The position numbers and the translations under genes are program-made. A DNA stretch of 64,000 nt from Acetobacter conturbans. GTDB taxonomy: Bacteria; Pseudomonadota; Alphaproteobacteria; Acetobacterales; Acetobacteraceae. The stretch is from positions 186,001-250,000 of the forward strand of contig NZ_WOSY01000005.1 in assembly GCF_011516755.1 (NCBI RefSeq), given 5' to 3'. Numbering within the stretch: the first letter of the stretch is position 1; each line of letters starts with the position of its first letter. Shown here in pieces: positions 8,372-17,076 of this stretch. The notes beneath the pieces were generated by a model that was not told where the DNA came from, searched no databases, and saw nothing but the letters and a program-made list of their open reading frames with translations.

Positions 8372-9314
8372 GCAGCACGCGGCATTTCTGCGCACGCTTA
8401 ACCGGCTTGATGGCCGCGTGGCCGTGGTCACGGGCGCGAACAGCGGTCTTGGGCTGGAAACCGCCTGCGGACTGGCGGCCCTCGGCGCGCGCGTGATTCT
8501 GGCGTCCCGCTCCGAGGAACGGAACGCCACTGCTCTTGCTGCCCTGAAAAACCGCGTGCCCGGCGCGGTGGCGGAGCCGATCCACCTCGATCTCGCATCG
8601 CTGGCGTCCATCGAAGCCTTTGCCCGCGTCCTGAGCGATCGGGTGCCCGCCGTCGATGTGCTGGTCAACAATGCCGGTGTCATGGCTCCTCCCGTCAGGC
8701 AGGAGACGGAGGATGGATTCGAGTTGCAGTTCGGCGTGAATCATCTGGGGCATTTTGCCCTGACAGGCCGGTTGAAACCGCTGCTGGAAGCCTCTTCCGG
8801 TGGTGGGGTGGTGATTGCGGTCGCCAGTCTCGCCGCATGGAAAGCACGCATCCGGTTTGACGATCTTCAGTTCAGGCAACGTTATTCCCCCTTCGATGCC
8901 TATCGCCAGAGCAAGCTTTCGGACCTGCTGTTTGGGGAGGAACTCGCACGTCGGGCAAAGCTCAACAACTGGAACCTGCATGCGCGCATCGCCCATCCGG
9001 GCTGGGCGCAGACGCAGATTGTCCAGAATGGGCTGGGTTCAGGCAGGGCGAAACTGAGTTCGTGGATTATGGAAGTCGGTTCCGCGCTGGCGTTTCGCTG
9101 GTTCGGACAATCGGCGGCCTGTGGGGCCGAGCCGTTCCTTTACGCCGCCGCATCCCCGCTGGCGCAGGATGGCGATTATTACGGACCAACAGGGGCAGGC
9201 GAACGGAAAGGCGTGCCGGGCCTGACGGTCGTGCCGCCTGCGGGGAAAGATTTGCGGGCCGCACGTCGCTTGTGGGAGATCTCGGAACGACTGACCGGGG
9301 TTTCGTTTGAGTGA
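8352..9314 (+). CDS. Short-chain dehydrogenase/reductase
   Basis: A 320-aa Rossmann-fold oxidoreductase. The NAD(P) motif TGANSGLG is near residue 28. NNAGVM is near residue 110, and the catalytic Tyr-x-x-x-Lys is YRQSK near residue 185. The overall form (VTGANSGLGLETA, FGVNHLGHFALT) is that of the retinol dehydrogenase/WW-domain oxidoreductase-like SDR branch. The substrate is unknown. AAAGGAA lies upstream of the ATG at 8352, and the gene overlaps the end of the DedA gene, which suggests translational coupling. Confidence 0.87.
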   Translation: MLTDRIEQHAAFLRTLNRLDGRVAVVTGANSGLGLETACGLAALGARVILASRSEERNATALAALKNRVPGAVAEPIHLDLASLASIEAFARVLSDRVPAVDVLVNNAGVMAPPVRQETEDGFELQFGVNHLGHFALTGRLKPLLEASSGGGVVIAVASLAAWKARIRFDDLQFRQRYSPFDAYRQSKLSDLLFGEELARRAKLNNWNLHARIAHPGWAQTQIVQNGLGSGRAKLSSWIMEVGSALAFRWFGQSAACGAEPFLYAAASPLAQDGDYYGPTGAGERKGVPGLTVVPPAGKDLRAARRLWEISERLTGVSFE

Positions 9315-9369
9315 CAGCCGAAAGAAGATAGGAAAGGCAGAAGCTTTTCCTGAGTAGATATTCTATCGA

Positions 9370-9393
9370 GTGCCCCGGCATTGTTCGGGGCAC
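9370..9393. terminator. Hairpin between convergent SDR and glycosyltransferase genes
   Basis: GTGCCCCG (9370-9377) pairs with CGGGGCAC (9386-9393). There is no T-run, but the position between two gene ends fits termination in both directions. Confidence 0.55.
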
Positions 9394-9436
9394 CCACTGT
9401 AATTCGTGGAAAATATGCCTGTCATAATCGGAAAGA

Positions 9437-10612
9437 TTACAGGCCTCCACTATTTGTATTGCTCTTTTTGCTGCGGGCGAGAAAACGCCTGATACGAACA
9501 CGGGTCTCTTCTGACAAAACGACGCGCAGAATTGTCCGCGGAACCAGTGATGGCCAGCGCTGCCATTCTGTTAAACTCAATGCATCTCCGATCCGGCCTT
9601 CAATCAATAACCTTGAAGAAGCAGCATGCATTGCGCGTTTGAGGAAATCGCCTTTTCCTGAATTGTATAGTTCTTTGTTGGCGTTGATTGTTTTTTTGAT
9701 GAAAATAATATCGGATCTGTCGGGTTCATACGGTCGGTAATAACAGACTTCGAGTAATTTGGCGCACACAGCCATTGAAAACCATGACCGTTCCTCAGTC
9801 ATGCACACGGGTAGCGCGACTTTCATCATGCCTTCCAGTGTGGATTCAGCATTTAATTTCTGCATCAGGTCTTCACTGAACGTGATGTCCGGCTTCCCAT
9901 GCCGTCTGCGCTGGGCGGAAAGTGCCGCCAGCTGAGACCAGATCGCTATCTGTCGACCGCGCATGACGGACGTTGTCGTGATACTGTTCGCATGGCGTCG
10001 GTATGATCCCAGAACCTCCGGGAGAATATGCAGTCGTCCAATCTCCTGTAGGCGCCAGCAAAGATCTGAATCCTCGGAGACGGTTAAATGGCGGTAGCCT
10101 CCGACAGATCTGACTGCCTCGCTTCTTGCCATGAGAAGGGGTTGCAGAAGATAAGGTTCATGCGCCGGAAGGGAATCATCGCAAGCCAGATTCAGATCCT
10201 TGACAGCGGTGACGACCCCCAGATCTGCGCTATCCGCATCGATATATCGTGCCTGCGCTGAGAGAGCGACACAATCGGGGTGAGTTTCCAGATAGGCAAG
10301 TTCACGCTCAAAACGAGTGGGATCGGATATGTCATCCGCATCGTGCCGTGCCAGAAAAGGCGCTTCGCAAAGCGTGAGGCCATTACACAACGCGGGCACA
10401 ATTCCCCTGTTTTCCTGCCTTACAACCTGAATCCGACTATCTTTTTTACAGAAATCCGACAGTATTTCGGGTGAATTGTCTGTGGAGCCATCATCGACAA
10501 TGATCAGTCTGAAGTCTTTGAACGTCTGGTTCAGAATGCTGTTCAAAGTCTGCGGTAAAAATTGCGCGCCGTTATAGGTCGTCATCAGAACGTCGATGCG
10601 ATGGGAAGGCAT
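9437..10612 (-). CDS. Family 2 glycosyltransferase
   Basis: A 391-aa GT-A fold glycosyltransferase, probably building cell-surface polysaccharide. The N-terminal catalytic domain shows DVLMTTYNGAQFLPQTLNS, IIVDDGSTDNS, the metal-binding region RHDADDISDPTRF, and SEDSDLCWRLQE in place of the usual acceptor-side ED motif. The C-terminal 150 residues are unassigned. The start at 10612 is preceded by AAGGA; a longer frame to 10675 lacks family resemblance. The gene stands alone, with no other polysaccharide genes beside it. Confidence 0.85.
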   Translation of the reverse strand: MPSHRIDVLMTTYNGAQFLPQTLNSILNQTFKDFRLIIVDDGSTDNSPEILSDFCKKDSRIQVVRQENRGIVPALCNGLTLCEAPFLARHDADDISDPTRFERELAYLETHPDCVALSAQARYIDADSADLGVVTAVKDLNLACDDSLPAHEPYLLQPLLMARSEAVRSVGGYRHLTVSEDSDLCWRLQEIGRLHILPEVLGSYRRHANSITTTSVMRGRQIAIWSQLAALSAQRRRHGKPDITFSEDLMQKLNAESTLEGMMKVALPVCMTEERSWFSMAVCAKLLEVCYYRPYEPDRSDIIFIKKTINANKELYNSGKGDFLKRAMHAASSRLLIEGRIGDALSLTEWQRWPSLVPRTILRVVLSEETRVRIRRFLARSKKSNTNSGGL

Positions 10613-11056
10613 TATAGAAATAATCCTTTTGATACGCAGGCTGTTTAAGTCTTTATGATTGGCCAAAAATATCAAGTCAATCCAGAGATCGGAAACTGAT
10701 TTTCAAGGGCTTCTGCCGGAAGCGGCCTTATGGTCGAGCCTGATGTTAGGCCAGTTTATGGCAGGTGGATAGAAAGCAGGGATGAAAAGCGGAGGCAGCC
10801 AGCTTTCCGTTGAATGCTTTGATCTTTGCAGGCTGGTTTATGCTCACGGCTTCTCATGCGTGACCATCGGGCTGCTCAGGACTGGGTGCGACGTGGGACA
10901 CTTTTTCAGACCCATGAACGGGGCCTCGGAAGGAAGGATGATCCTCGTGTTGTGGAAATTTTTTGGAAGTGGATGAGAGAACGCCGCTGCCTGTTCTCTC
11001 ATCCATTCGAAAGATTGGGTGCCTATGCGTTCGTACATGGCGGACGGAAGACTGAC
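10613..11056. other. Intergenic region with a perfect hairpin
   Basis: No recognisable gene. Short frames (for example 10782-10976 and 10826-11128, plus strand) have no domain. A perfect 12-bp inverted repeat is present: GGATGAGAGAAC (10971-10982) and GTTCTCTCATCC (10993-11004) with a 10-base loop. Neither side is followed by a T-run, so its role is open. Confidence 0.5.
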
Positions 11057-11215
11057 AGGCTGTTTCAAAAGTTCTCCGCTGGCGCAGCGACGCGCGTTTT
11101 CACGCTCCGATGCTCACGGCCCGTATGACCGTTTCGTTTAAGTGCTCAAAAACCACATCGGTCGCACACACCCTCAGGGGCAGTTGCGCTCAGTAGAGAG
11201 CTTTTGAAACAGCCT
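11057..11215. repeat. MITE-like repeat, copy 1
   Basis: About 157-159 bp bounded by inverted repeats. The left end AGGCTGTTTCAAAAGTTCTC matches the reverse complement of the right end (11196-11215) at 19 of 20 positions. The core contains CTCCGATGCTCACGG and AGTGCTCAAAA. A second copy lies at 33631-33787 in the opposite orientation with the same length. It encodes no transposase, so if mobile it would depend on an enzyme elsewhere. No clear target duplication flanks this copy. Confidence 0.7.
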
Positions 11216-11389
11216 TTGAACGAAAGCCGGTCCCGTCAACGCAGGCCATACAGTGTTCCCGAATAAAAGGGGCCCATTACCGGAAGTCAGAAACGGTCCA
11301 GTGCTGTCGGGGGAACAGGCTGCCTGTGACACGGAAAGACAGCCATGGAAAAGAAGGAACCCTGCACTTACGATCGAAGCGACCTCCAC
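11174..11389 (-). pseudogene. Small exported ORF that runs into the MITE-like repeat
   Basis: A GTG-started 71-codon frame with a signal-peptide-like N-terminus (SIVSAGFLLFHGCLSVSQA) followed by a short mature part. Its last codons (QRLFQKLSTERNCP) are encoded by the repeat end at 11057-11215. It lies 41 bases downstream of the MRJP-like gene on the same strand. It may be the 5' part of a gene cut by the repeat, or a chance frame; no homology is recognised. Confidence 0.25.
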
Positions 11390-11430
11390 CCTGAGAACAC
11401 CCCGGACCGCTGTTAGCGTAAGGGCCCGGT

Positions 11431-12687
11431 TCAGGGAGCGGAAATCGGCATACGTGCAACCAGGAAAGGCGGTTTGCGGAGATCGTGATTATCATGGAAG
11501 CGTGGCAGTCGAGACCACTGACCGAGAACGACATAGACGAAGTCATGATCAGCGAAAATTCCGTCCGGCCATACGAAGCGTGGGTCAGAGGCGATCAGAT
11601 CGAAACTACCGTCCGGGTTGCGTCGAAAGATAGCGTCATGATCGGCGGCGGTCGTGTAGATGCGATTCCACGGATCGGTGGCCAGACCATCCGCAGCCCC
11701 TTTCTCCCCTTCATCCACGACGAGCGATGCCAGTTCTGCGGATGTCACTGAGAAATCAGCCAGTTTCCCCGTTGGCAGCGTGTAAAGCCGACGACTGGCG
11801 AGTGGCGCGTAAAACAGCGTATCGGAACTGGCAGAAAGCGTGATTCCGTCCGCACCACCTGCCGGAAAACTCGGGTTTTTCGGATCATAGTGCAGAACGC
11901 GACCGTCCAGAACGGTCTGATAGCCTTTGTCAGGTAGAACTGAAACCGTGCCTTCGAGAACGCGTCTCTGCCTGCCAGTCGCAAGATCGACAACGACGAG
12001 AGCCGGATGGCCGTCGAACGAACTGTCAGCGATGAAGGCAGTGCCTTTTTCCCCATGCGTGAGGTCGATCCGCAAATCGTTCATGTGACTGCCGGGAAGA
12101 AGGGCATCCTTTAGAACGACACTGGCGATAATCGTGCCTGTAGCGGGATTGATGCCGACAACTTTAGCACCCCCCGGCGGGATCGGATGATTCTTGATCT
12201 TTCCATCATCAATAACCCAGATATTGCCTTTGCTATCAGTCGTCATTCCATGCGGTGACACCAGATGCTGATCGGGTGCGCCGTCCGTAGCAGCGGAAAA
12301 GGCTGCGGATGGAAAAGGGATGAGACGATCATTCTTCCACTCGGCAAGAACCGGACCGGTATGGTCGCCGTCATGCTTGGGAAAGGTCAGGAAAAGCCTG
12401 TTGTTCACCACCGCGATCCCTGACGGGCACGGTGACGGGATGCTGGCTATGATTTCGACTTTCCCTTGTTGTCCAAAAGCAGGGTCGTGATTGTTGGTGA
12501 TGGTGGGAGACGCCGCATGCGAGACAGATGTCAGGCAGAGTGGGATGAAACAGGCGGCGGCCTTGAACCAGACGCTGTGTTTTCGTTTTGAAATGGCGTT
12601 GTTCGGAAAAAATACCGACATGTTTCGAGGTGGGTCATCAGCATGTCTGATAAGGCGACCTGTGAGGAGAGTGTCTCGCATCGTCAC
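11431..12687 (-). CDS. Exported major royal jelly/yellow-like protein
   Basis: 418 aa, with a signal sequence (SVWFKAAACFIPLCLTSVSHA) preceded by an unusually long N-region. The mature part has the six-bladed propeller signatures of the MRJP/yellow family, a relative of SMP-30/gluconolactonase: VSPHGMTTDSKGNIWVIDDG, NDLRIDL-x-HG and DGLATDPWNRIYTT. Bacterial members are periplasmic and of unknown substrate. The start is GTG at 12687, chosen because AAGGAG lies 6 bases upstream and overlaps the stop codon of the aldo/keto reductase gene (TAAGGAG). A later ATG at 12621 would shorten the N-region but has no ribosome binding site. It is the last full gene of a four-gene operon. Confidence 0.82.
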   Translation of the reverse strand: MTMRDTLLTGRLIRHADDPPRNMSVFFPNNAISKRKHSVWFKAAACFIPLCLTSVSHAASPTITNNHDPAFGQQGKVEIIASIPSPCPSGIAVVNNRLFLTFPKHDGDHTGPVLAEWKNDRLIPFPSAAFSAATDGAPDQHLVSPHGMTTDSKGNIWVIDDGKIKNHPIPPGGAKVVGINPATGTIIASVVLKDALLPGSHMNDLRIDLTHGEKGTAFIADSSFDGHPALVVVDLATGRQRRVLEGTVSVLPDKGYQTVLDGRVLHYDPKNPSFPAGGADGITLSASSDTLFYAPLASRRLYTLPTGKLADFSVTSAELASLVVDEGEKGAADGLATDPWNRIYTTAADHDAIFRRNPDGSFDLIASDPRFVWPDGIFADHDFVYVVLGQWSRLPRFHDNHDLRKPPFLVARMPISAP

Positions 12688-12697
12688 GTCTGACTCC

Positions 12698-13762
12698 TTA
12701 TTTCTTCAGAAATGGCTTTAGAAGTGTCAAATCCGCTGCGGAAAGGCGATCGGATGCAGTGGAGCACTGGTGCCAGTAAGGATAGAGGAGGGGTGGGCGG
12801 CTGACGTCTTCCAGTTTCGCAATATCCTCCGCATTCAGCGTCAGGGATGCTGATTTGAGATTATCGGCAAGCTGTTCATTGTTGCGGGCACCGATGACTA
12901 CACTGGCGACGCCCGAGCGCCCAAGAAGCCATGCGAGCGCAACCTGTGCCGGAGTAGCGCCGTCATAATGCGTGGCGACTTCGATAAGAACCTCGACAAT
13001 GTCGTAAAGCGCTTCCACGTCGCGCACAGGCGGCTCGTCCCAGTGCGCCGCTTTGCGCGTGTCTTCCGGTTCCGGCTTGCCGCGCCGATATTTTCCGGTG
13101 AGCAGACCGCCTGCGAGGGGCGACCAGATGACCGCATCGACTCCCTGATCGACTGCAATGGGGAGCAGTTCATACTCCGCCTCGCGTGCCTGCAGAGTGT
13201 AGTGAATCTGCTGGGCGATGGGGCGCACCGTTCCATTTCGTTCTGCGGCATTCAGCATTTTCATGATGTGCCAGCCGGAGAAATTCGAAACACCGATATA
13301 GCCGATCTTGCCCGATTGTTGCAGGTGATCGAGAGCTGCCAGCATCTCCTCCACCGGTGTTTCACCGTCCCATTCATGGCACCAGTAAAGATCGATATGG
13401 TCGGTCTTCAGGCGTTTCAGGCTGGCTTCACAGGCCCGGATAAGATGATGACGCGACAGGCCGCGTTCGTTCGGTCCTTTGGAGCCGGTCGGGAAGCGTG
13501 CCTTCGTCGCCAGCAGGAGGCGATCCCGACGGGCCGCGTCGAGGGCTTCTCCAATAATTTCTTCTGACACGCCATCCGAATAAATGTCGGCGGTATCGAG
13601 CATGTTCACACCCGCATCCAGCGCCATGTCGATCTGGCGACGCGCGCCATCAAGATCGGTGTTGCCGGTCTTGGCGAACGCACCCTTGCCACCGAACGTC
13701 ATGGTTCCGAGAATGAGGGAGGAAACTTTCAGGCCGGATCGGCCGAGAAGACGATATTCCAT
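12698..13762 (-). CDS. Aldo/keto reductase
   Basis: A 354-aa NADPH-dependent (alpha/beta)8-barrel oxidoreductase. Visible signatures are GTMTFGG, the catalytic Asp/Tyr region LDTADIYSDGVSEEIIG, Lys in LLATKARF, His in DLYWCHEWD, IGVSNFSGW, and the cofactor loop SVVIGARNNEQLADNL. It resembles the YajO/Tas-like branch that reduces small aldehydes or ketones. The start at 13762 has AAGGAGAGAA upstream and shares its A with the stop codon of the amidohydrolase (TGATG). That overlap shows translational coupling inside the operon. Confidence 0.9.
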   Translation of the reverse strand: MEYRLLGRSGLKVSSLILGTMTFGGKGAFAKTGNTDLDGARRQIDMALDAGVNMLDTADIYSDGVSEEIIGEALDAARRDRLLLATKARFPTGSKGPNERGLSRHHLIRACEASLKRLKTDHIDLYWCHEWDGETPVEEMLAALDHLQQSGKIGYIGVSNFSGWHIMKMLNAAERNGTVRPIAQQIHYTLQAREAEYELLPIAVDQGVDAVIWSPLAGGLLTGKYRRGKPEPEDTRKAAHWDEPPVRDVEALYDIVEVLIEVATHYDGATPAQVALAWLLGRSGVASVVIGARNNEQLADNLKSASLTLNAEDIAKLEDVSRPPLLYPYWHQCSTASDRLSAADLTLLKPFLKK

Positions 13763-15120
13763 CAGTTCTCTCCTTTTGCTTTCAGTGGGAGGGGTCCGGA
13801 AACGGCCGTGCCGTTCTCCCATGTTTCAACGATCTGGTGGGCATCGGCGATATTGGTCGCCGGGTTGCCCGCGACGACGAGCAGGTCTGCTCTTTTGCCC
13901 GGTGCGATCACGCCCCGATCAGGCAGATTGAGTAATGCTGCAGCATTCTGCGTTGCGATATGAATTGTCTCCAGCGGTGTCAGTCCGGCCTGAACGGTCA
14001 GGTCCAGCTCCCGATGTTCCGCTACACCGGGAACCCGCAACGGCATGGCGCCACTATCCGTGCCAAAACCGATTTTTACGCCAGCGTCGTAAAGCGTTTT
14101 CAGATTTTGCAGGTTCATCGCAAGAGACGTACGGGCGAAATCGGCTAGCTTGCCGGTGGTGTGCTTCGCCTGCCATGCCGGATCTCTGACCTGATCCAGA
14201 AGAGGCATCGAAAGACCCGCAATCGTGAACGGCGTCTGTGTCCACGGGGCGCGATCTGCCCACGCCGTGCTGGCTTCATCGAGTTGCAGTGTGGCGATGT
14301 ACCAGATGCCGCGTGACTTCAGCGTTGCGACCAGATCTGGGGTCACGGGCTTGTCGCGTACACCATGCGCAAGGATATCGACACCGGCCGCGACCACATG
14401 CTCAGCGTCATGGAGATCGTGAATGTGGGCGGCGACACGCAGATTGCGCTTGTGGGATTCATCCACCACAGCGGCGATGATTTCGGGAGTCATCTTGACG
14501 TGCAGGGTGCCGTCAAAATTATCCACCCAGATCTTGACCAGATCGGTGCCCTCATCGGCCATCCGGTCAACGTCCTGCCGCGCTTCGTCGGCTGTTTTCG
14601 GACGGAAAAGCTGGTCAGGCTCAAGATCGACAGGAGGAGCGCCCCGCGGAACGCCAATTCCCTGATCGACACCGAAAAGATCGGCCGGCGTCTTTCCGGC
14701 ATGGGCATCCTTGCGGAGCGGATCGAACACGTCCGGCACGTTGTTGCCGAGTGCTGTAACGGTCGTCACGCCGTAGTGGCGATATTGGCTCAGAGCGGCG
14801 ATGATATTGTCGCGGGTGTAGAATCGGGATCCCGTGGTCACGCCATCATACTGGCCGACATGGCTGTGATCGGAGATGATGCCGGGCATGATGGTGTCGC
14901 CGGAGCGATCCAGAACCCGCGTGTGTTTCGGGAGGGCGACATGCTTCCCAGCGGCGAGAATATGGCCGTCCTGCATGACGACGGTGGCGTCCTCAATCGG
15001 AGCGGCCCCCGTTCCGTCGATGATGCGCACATGCGTCAGGGCAATCGGGACGGATGTCGGGGCCGCGAGAGCAGGCGCTCCCATGACAAGAGCGGCAGTG
15101 GTCAGAAGAATGCGGCGCAT
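13762..15120 (-). CDS. Exported amidohydrolase (imidazolonepropionase-like)
   Basis: A 452-aa metal-dependent hydrolase with a cleavable signal peptide (MRRILLTTAALVMGAPALA). Amidohydrolase-superfamily landmarks appear in order: MPGIISDHSHVG (metal His pair), LVKIWVD (candidate bridging Lys), AAHIHD and ILAHGV (metal His), GFGTDSGA (catalytic/metal Asp), and the C-terminal GVIAPGKRADLLVVAGNP. The family hydrolyses cyclic amides, imides or peptides; the substrate is not evident. GGAG precedes the ATG. It starts 15 bases after the MFS gene and overlaps the AKR gene by one base. Export together with the MRJP-like protein suggests a periplasmic first step. Confidence 0.87.
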   Translation of the reverse strand: MRRILLTTAALVMGAPALAAPTSVPIALTHVRIIDGTGAAPIEDATVVMQDGHILAAGKHVALPKHTRVLDRSGDTIMPGIISDHSHVGQYDGVTTGSRFYTRDNIIAALSQYRHYGVTTVTALGNNVPDVFDPLRKDAHAGKTPADLFGVDQGIGVPRGAPPVDLEPDQLFRPKTADEARQDVDRMADEGTDLVKIWVDNFDGTLHVKMTPEIIAAVVDESHKRNLRVAAHIHDLHDAEHVVAAGVDILAHGVRDKPVTPDLVATLKSRGIWYIATLQLDEASTAWADRAPWTQTPFTIAGLSMPLLDQVRDPAWQAKHTTGKLADFARTSLAMNLQNLKTLYDAGVKIGFGTDSGAMPLRVPGVAEHRELDLTVQAGLTPLETIHIATQNAAALLNLPDRGVIAPGKRADLLVVAGNPATNIADAHQIVETWENGTAVSGPLPLKAKGEN

Positions 15121-15135
15121 GACGATCTCCGTGAT

Positions 15136-16341
15136 TTATGAACTAACGGCAGCAAGATTACGTTCGTTCCATGCGAGGCGTGCCGCCAGCACCAGACCGC
15201 AGGCTCCGGCGAGACCGCCCACCAGAAAAACAGCGCTATCGCCAGCATGATCGGCCAGCAGACCGGTAAGGGGGCCAGTTGCGCCATAAGCCAGATCCTG
15301 AAAGGCGGCGAATCCTCCCATGGCGGTGCCGCGCATCTGCGGAGAGACGCGCCGAACGACTTCCACACCCATGGCAGGGAAAATCATTGAGCATCCCGCT
15401 CCAGTAAGAAAAGCGCCGATCAAAGCGACGGTGGAGCCGGAAGCCTGCCAGAGGAGGAACTGGCCGCTGGTTTCTATGGTCATGGAGGCCAGAGCCACGC
15501 GTGCGCCACCCAGCCGGTCTGGCAGGTGCCCGCACAGGAGGCGCACAAGAACAAAGGCCGTGCCGAAAAAAGTCAGGCCGAGGCTGGCGTGCGGCCAGTG
15601 ACGGTGAAGGAACATCAGCGGCATGAATGCTCCGATGGCGGCGAAGCCGATTCCTTGCAGAAATACGACAAACCCCAGATCGGAAATCTTTGCGATGACG
15701 GTGCTCAGTGGCTGGCGTTTGCCGGGCTGCGGCAGAACGGGTGCCACGGGGGCGGCCATGCCAAAACCGATGAGAGGCGTGACAAGGCAGGCGAGACTGA
15801 CCGTGACATAGCCCGCATGGTCGTAAAGACTCAGCCCGATGGGGCTACCGACGGCCAGCGCCCCGTACATCCCCATCCCCACCACCGAGAGCACGCGTCC
15901 GGAACGCTGATGCCCCATGAGGCCGATGGCCCATGCGAGTACCCCGACCACCGTCAGACTTTCGCCCAGCCCGAGCACCAGACGCCCGATCGCAAGGACC
16001 GCAAAGGCGGAAACGGGTGAGGTCATCTCTGTGGCCAGCATGCAGATGACGGCGCTGACGGCGTAAAATCCCAGTCCGGACACCATGCAGAACTTGCCAC
16101 CACGGTGGTCCGCGAGCTTTCCCGAGAGTCCGCGGGTCAGGATGGTCGAGACGAAGGCGATCCCCACAGCGAGGCCCGCCATCGCGTTGTTCATATGCAG
16201 CGCAGTGCTGACATAGACCGAGGTGGTCGGCATCGACATGGCGACGGCGAGGTAGGACAGGAACAGGGCCGCGGCCAGCCAGACAAGCAGCCGTGGTGCC
16301 TTGTCCTTTTCCATCAATATCTGGCTGTCGGATTCAGGCAC
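15136..16341 (-). CDS. MFS transporter, YhhS/arabinose efflux-like
   Basis: A 401-aa inner-membrane transporter of about 12 hydrophobic segments. It aligns well with the YhhS branch: RGLSGKLADHRGGK (loop 2-3), GRLVLGLGESLTVVG, MYGALAVGSPIG and GAGCSMIFPAMGVEVV. GTG at 16341 is preferred because GAAAGGAA lies 9 bases upstream; ATG at 16314 is the alternative, and the frame to 16500 has no family resemblance. It is the first gene of the operon with the amidohydrolase, AKR and MRJP-like genes, so it probably moves the substrate or product of that set. Confidence 0.82.
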   Translation of the reverse strand: MPESDSQILMEKDKAPRLLVWLAAALFLSYLAVAMSMPTTSVYVSTALHMNNAMAGLAVGIAFVSTILTRGLSGKLADHRGGKFCMVSGLGFYAVSAVICMLATEMTSPVSAFAVLAIGRLVLGLGESLTVVGVLAWAIGLMGHQRSGRVLSVVGMGMYGALAVGSPIGLSLYDHAGYVTVSLACLVTPLIGFGMAAPVAPVLPQPGKRQPLSTVIAKISDLGFVVFLQGIGFAAIGAFMPLMFLHRHWPHASLGLTFFGTAFVLVRLLCGHLPDRLGGARVALASMTIETSGQFLLWQASGSTVALIGAFLTGAGCSMIFPAMGVEVVRRVSPQMRGTAMGGFAAFQDLAYGATGPLTGLLADHAGDSAVFLVGGLAGACGLVLAARLAWNERNLAAVSS

Positions 16342-16869
16342 GCGACCAGCTTCCTTTCGGGACGCAGGCCGGTATCGGCCGTTGCTCCCCAGCCTGGAAA
16401 ACCCGCCGGGAAACGAGTCACGCCAGCGGCTGCGGATACGAGGGAGACGAGAAGCCCATGGTTTCGGCGACGAGGGCGATTTGCCAAGAGCCAGACCCAT
16501 GACGATTTCGTGATCAGGTCAGGGTCAGGGTCGCGACAATCCCGAAAAGGCGAGGGAGAGGATGGCCGTCGCCAATAGGACAGTTCGGAAGATTGGGGAT
16601 GTTTTTGAAGGGGTATGTCGCGAAGAACGTGTGGCCCGTTCGCTATCGGGTCAGCGGATACCCGCATGATTGAAACCGGCTGTCTTTGTTCAGATGGCAG
16701 GCGCGGTGCCCGAAGGTGTGGGGCAGATCTGTCGTGCCGTCTGTTGGGAGGGCTTTGCGGCCAGCAGGGAGGATGCGGGGTCCCGGTTTTGACTGCTGTG
16801 GCTTTGGTACAAATAAAAAGCCGCCCCGGAGGGCGGCTTTCTACACATCACAACTGTGAGTTCAAAGCC
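16342..16869. other. Intergenic region upstream of the MFS operon
   Basis: No gene recognised. It must hold the promoter of the minus-strand operon and the terminator of the cold-shock gene (16811-16840). A short direct repeat of TCAGG/GTCAGGG units is visible around 16515-16530. A plus-strand frame (16615-17082) is the shadow of the cold-shock gene plus non-coding sequence. Confidence 0.5.
16811..16840 (-). terminator. Rho-independent terminator of the cold-shock gene
   Basis: Read on the minus strand, AAAGCCGCCC pairs with GGGCGGCTTT around a 4-base loop and runs into TTTTTATTT. This is a textbook terminator, 30 bases after the stop codon. Confidence 0.9.
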
Positions 16870-17076
16870 TTAGATGGCTTTGAGGCCTACAGCAGATGCC
16901 TTGCCGTTGCGACCAGCTTCGAGCTCGTAAGAGACCTGCTGACCTTCGGTAAGGGTATGCATACCGGCGCGCTCAAGCTCAGAGATATGAACGAACGCAT
17001 CCTGACCCCCGTCGTCGGGCTGAATGAAACCAAAACCCTTGGTGGGGTTAAACCATTTTACGGTGCCTGTTGTCAT
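16870..17076 (-). CDS. Cold-shock domain protein (CspA family)
   Basis: A 68-aa single OB-fold cold-shock protein that binds single-stranded RNA/DNA and melts RNA structure. Both RNP motifs are visible: GTVKWFNPTKGFGFIQP (RNP1 KGFGFI) and DAFVHIS (RNP2). The start at 17076 has AAGGAG 8 bases upstream. An upstream extension to 17160 is excluded because it precedes that site and has no family similarity. Monocistronic, with its own terminator. Confidence 0.96.
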   Translation of the reverse strand: MTTGTVKWFNPTKGFGFIQPDDGGQDAFVHISELERAGMHTLTEGQQVSYELEAGRNGKASAVGLKAI

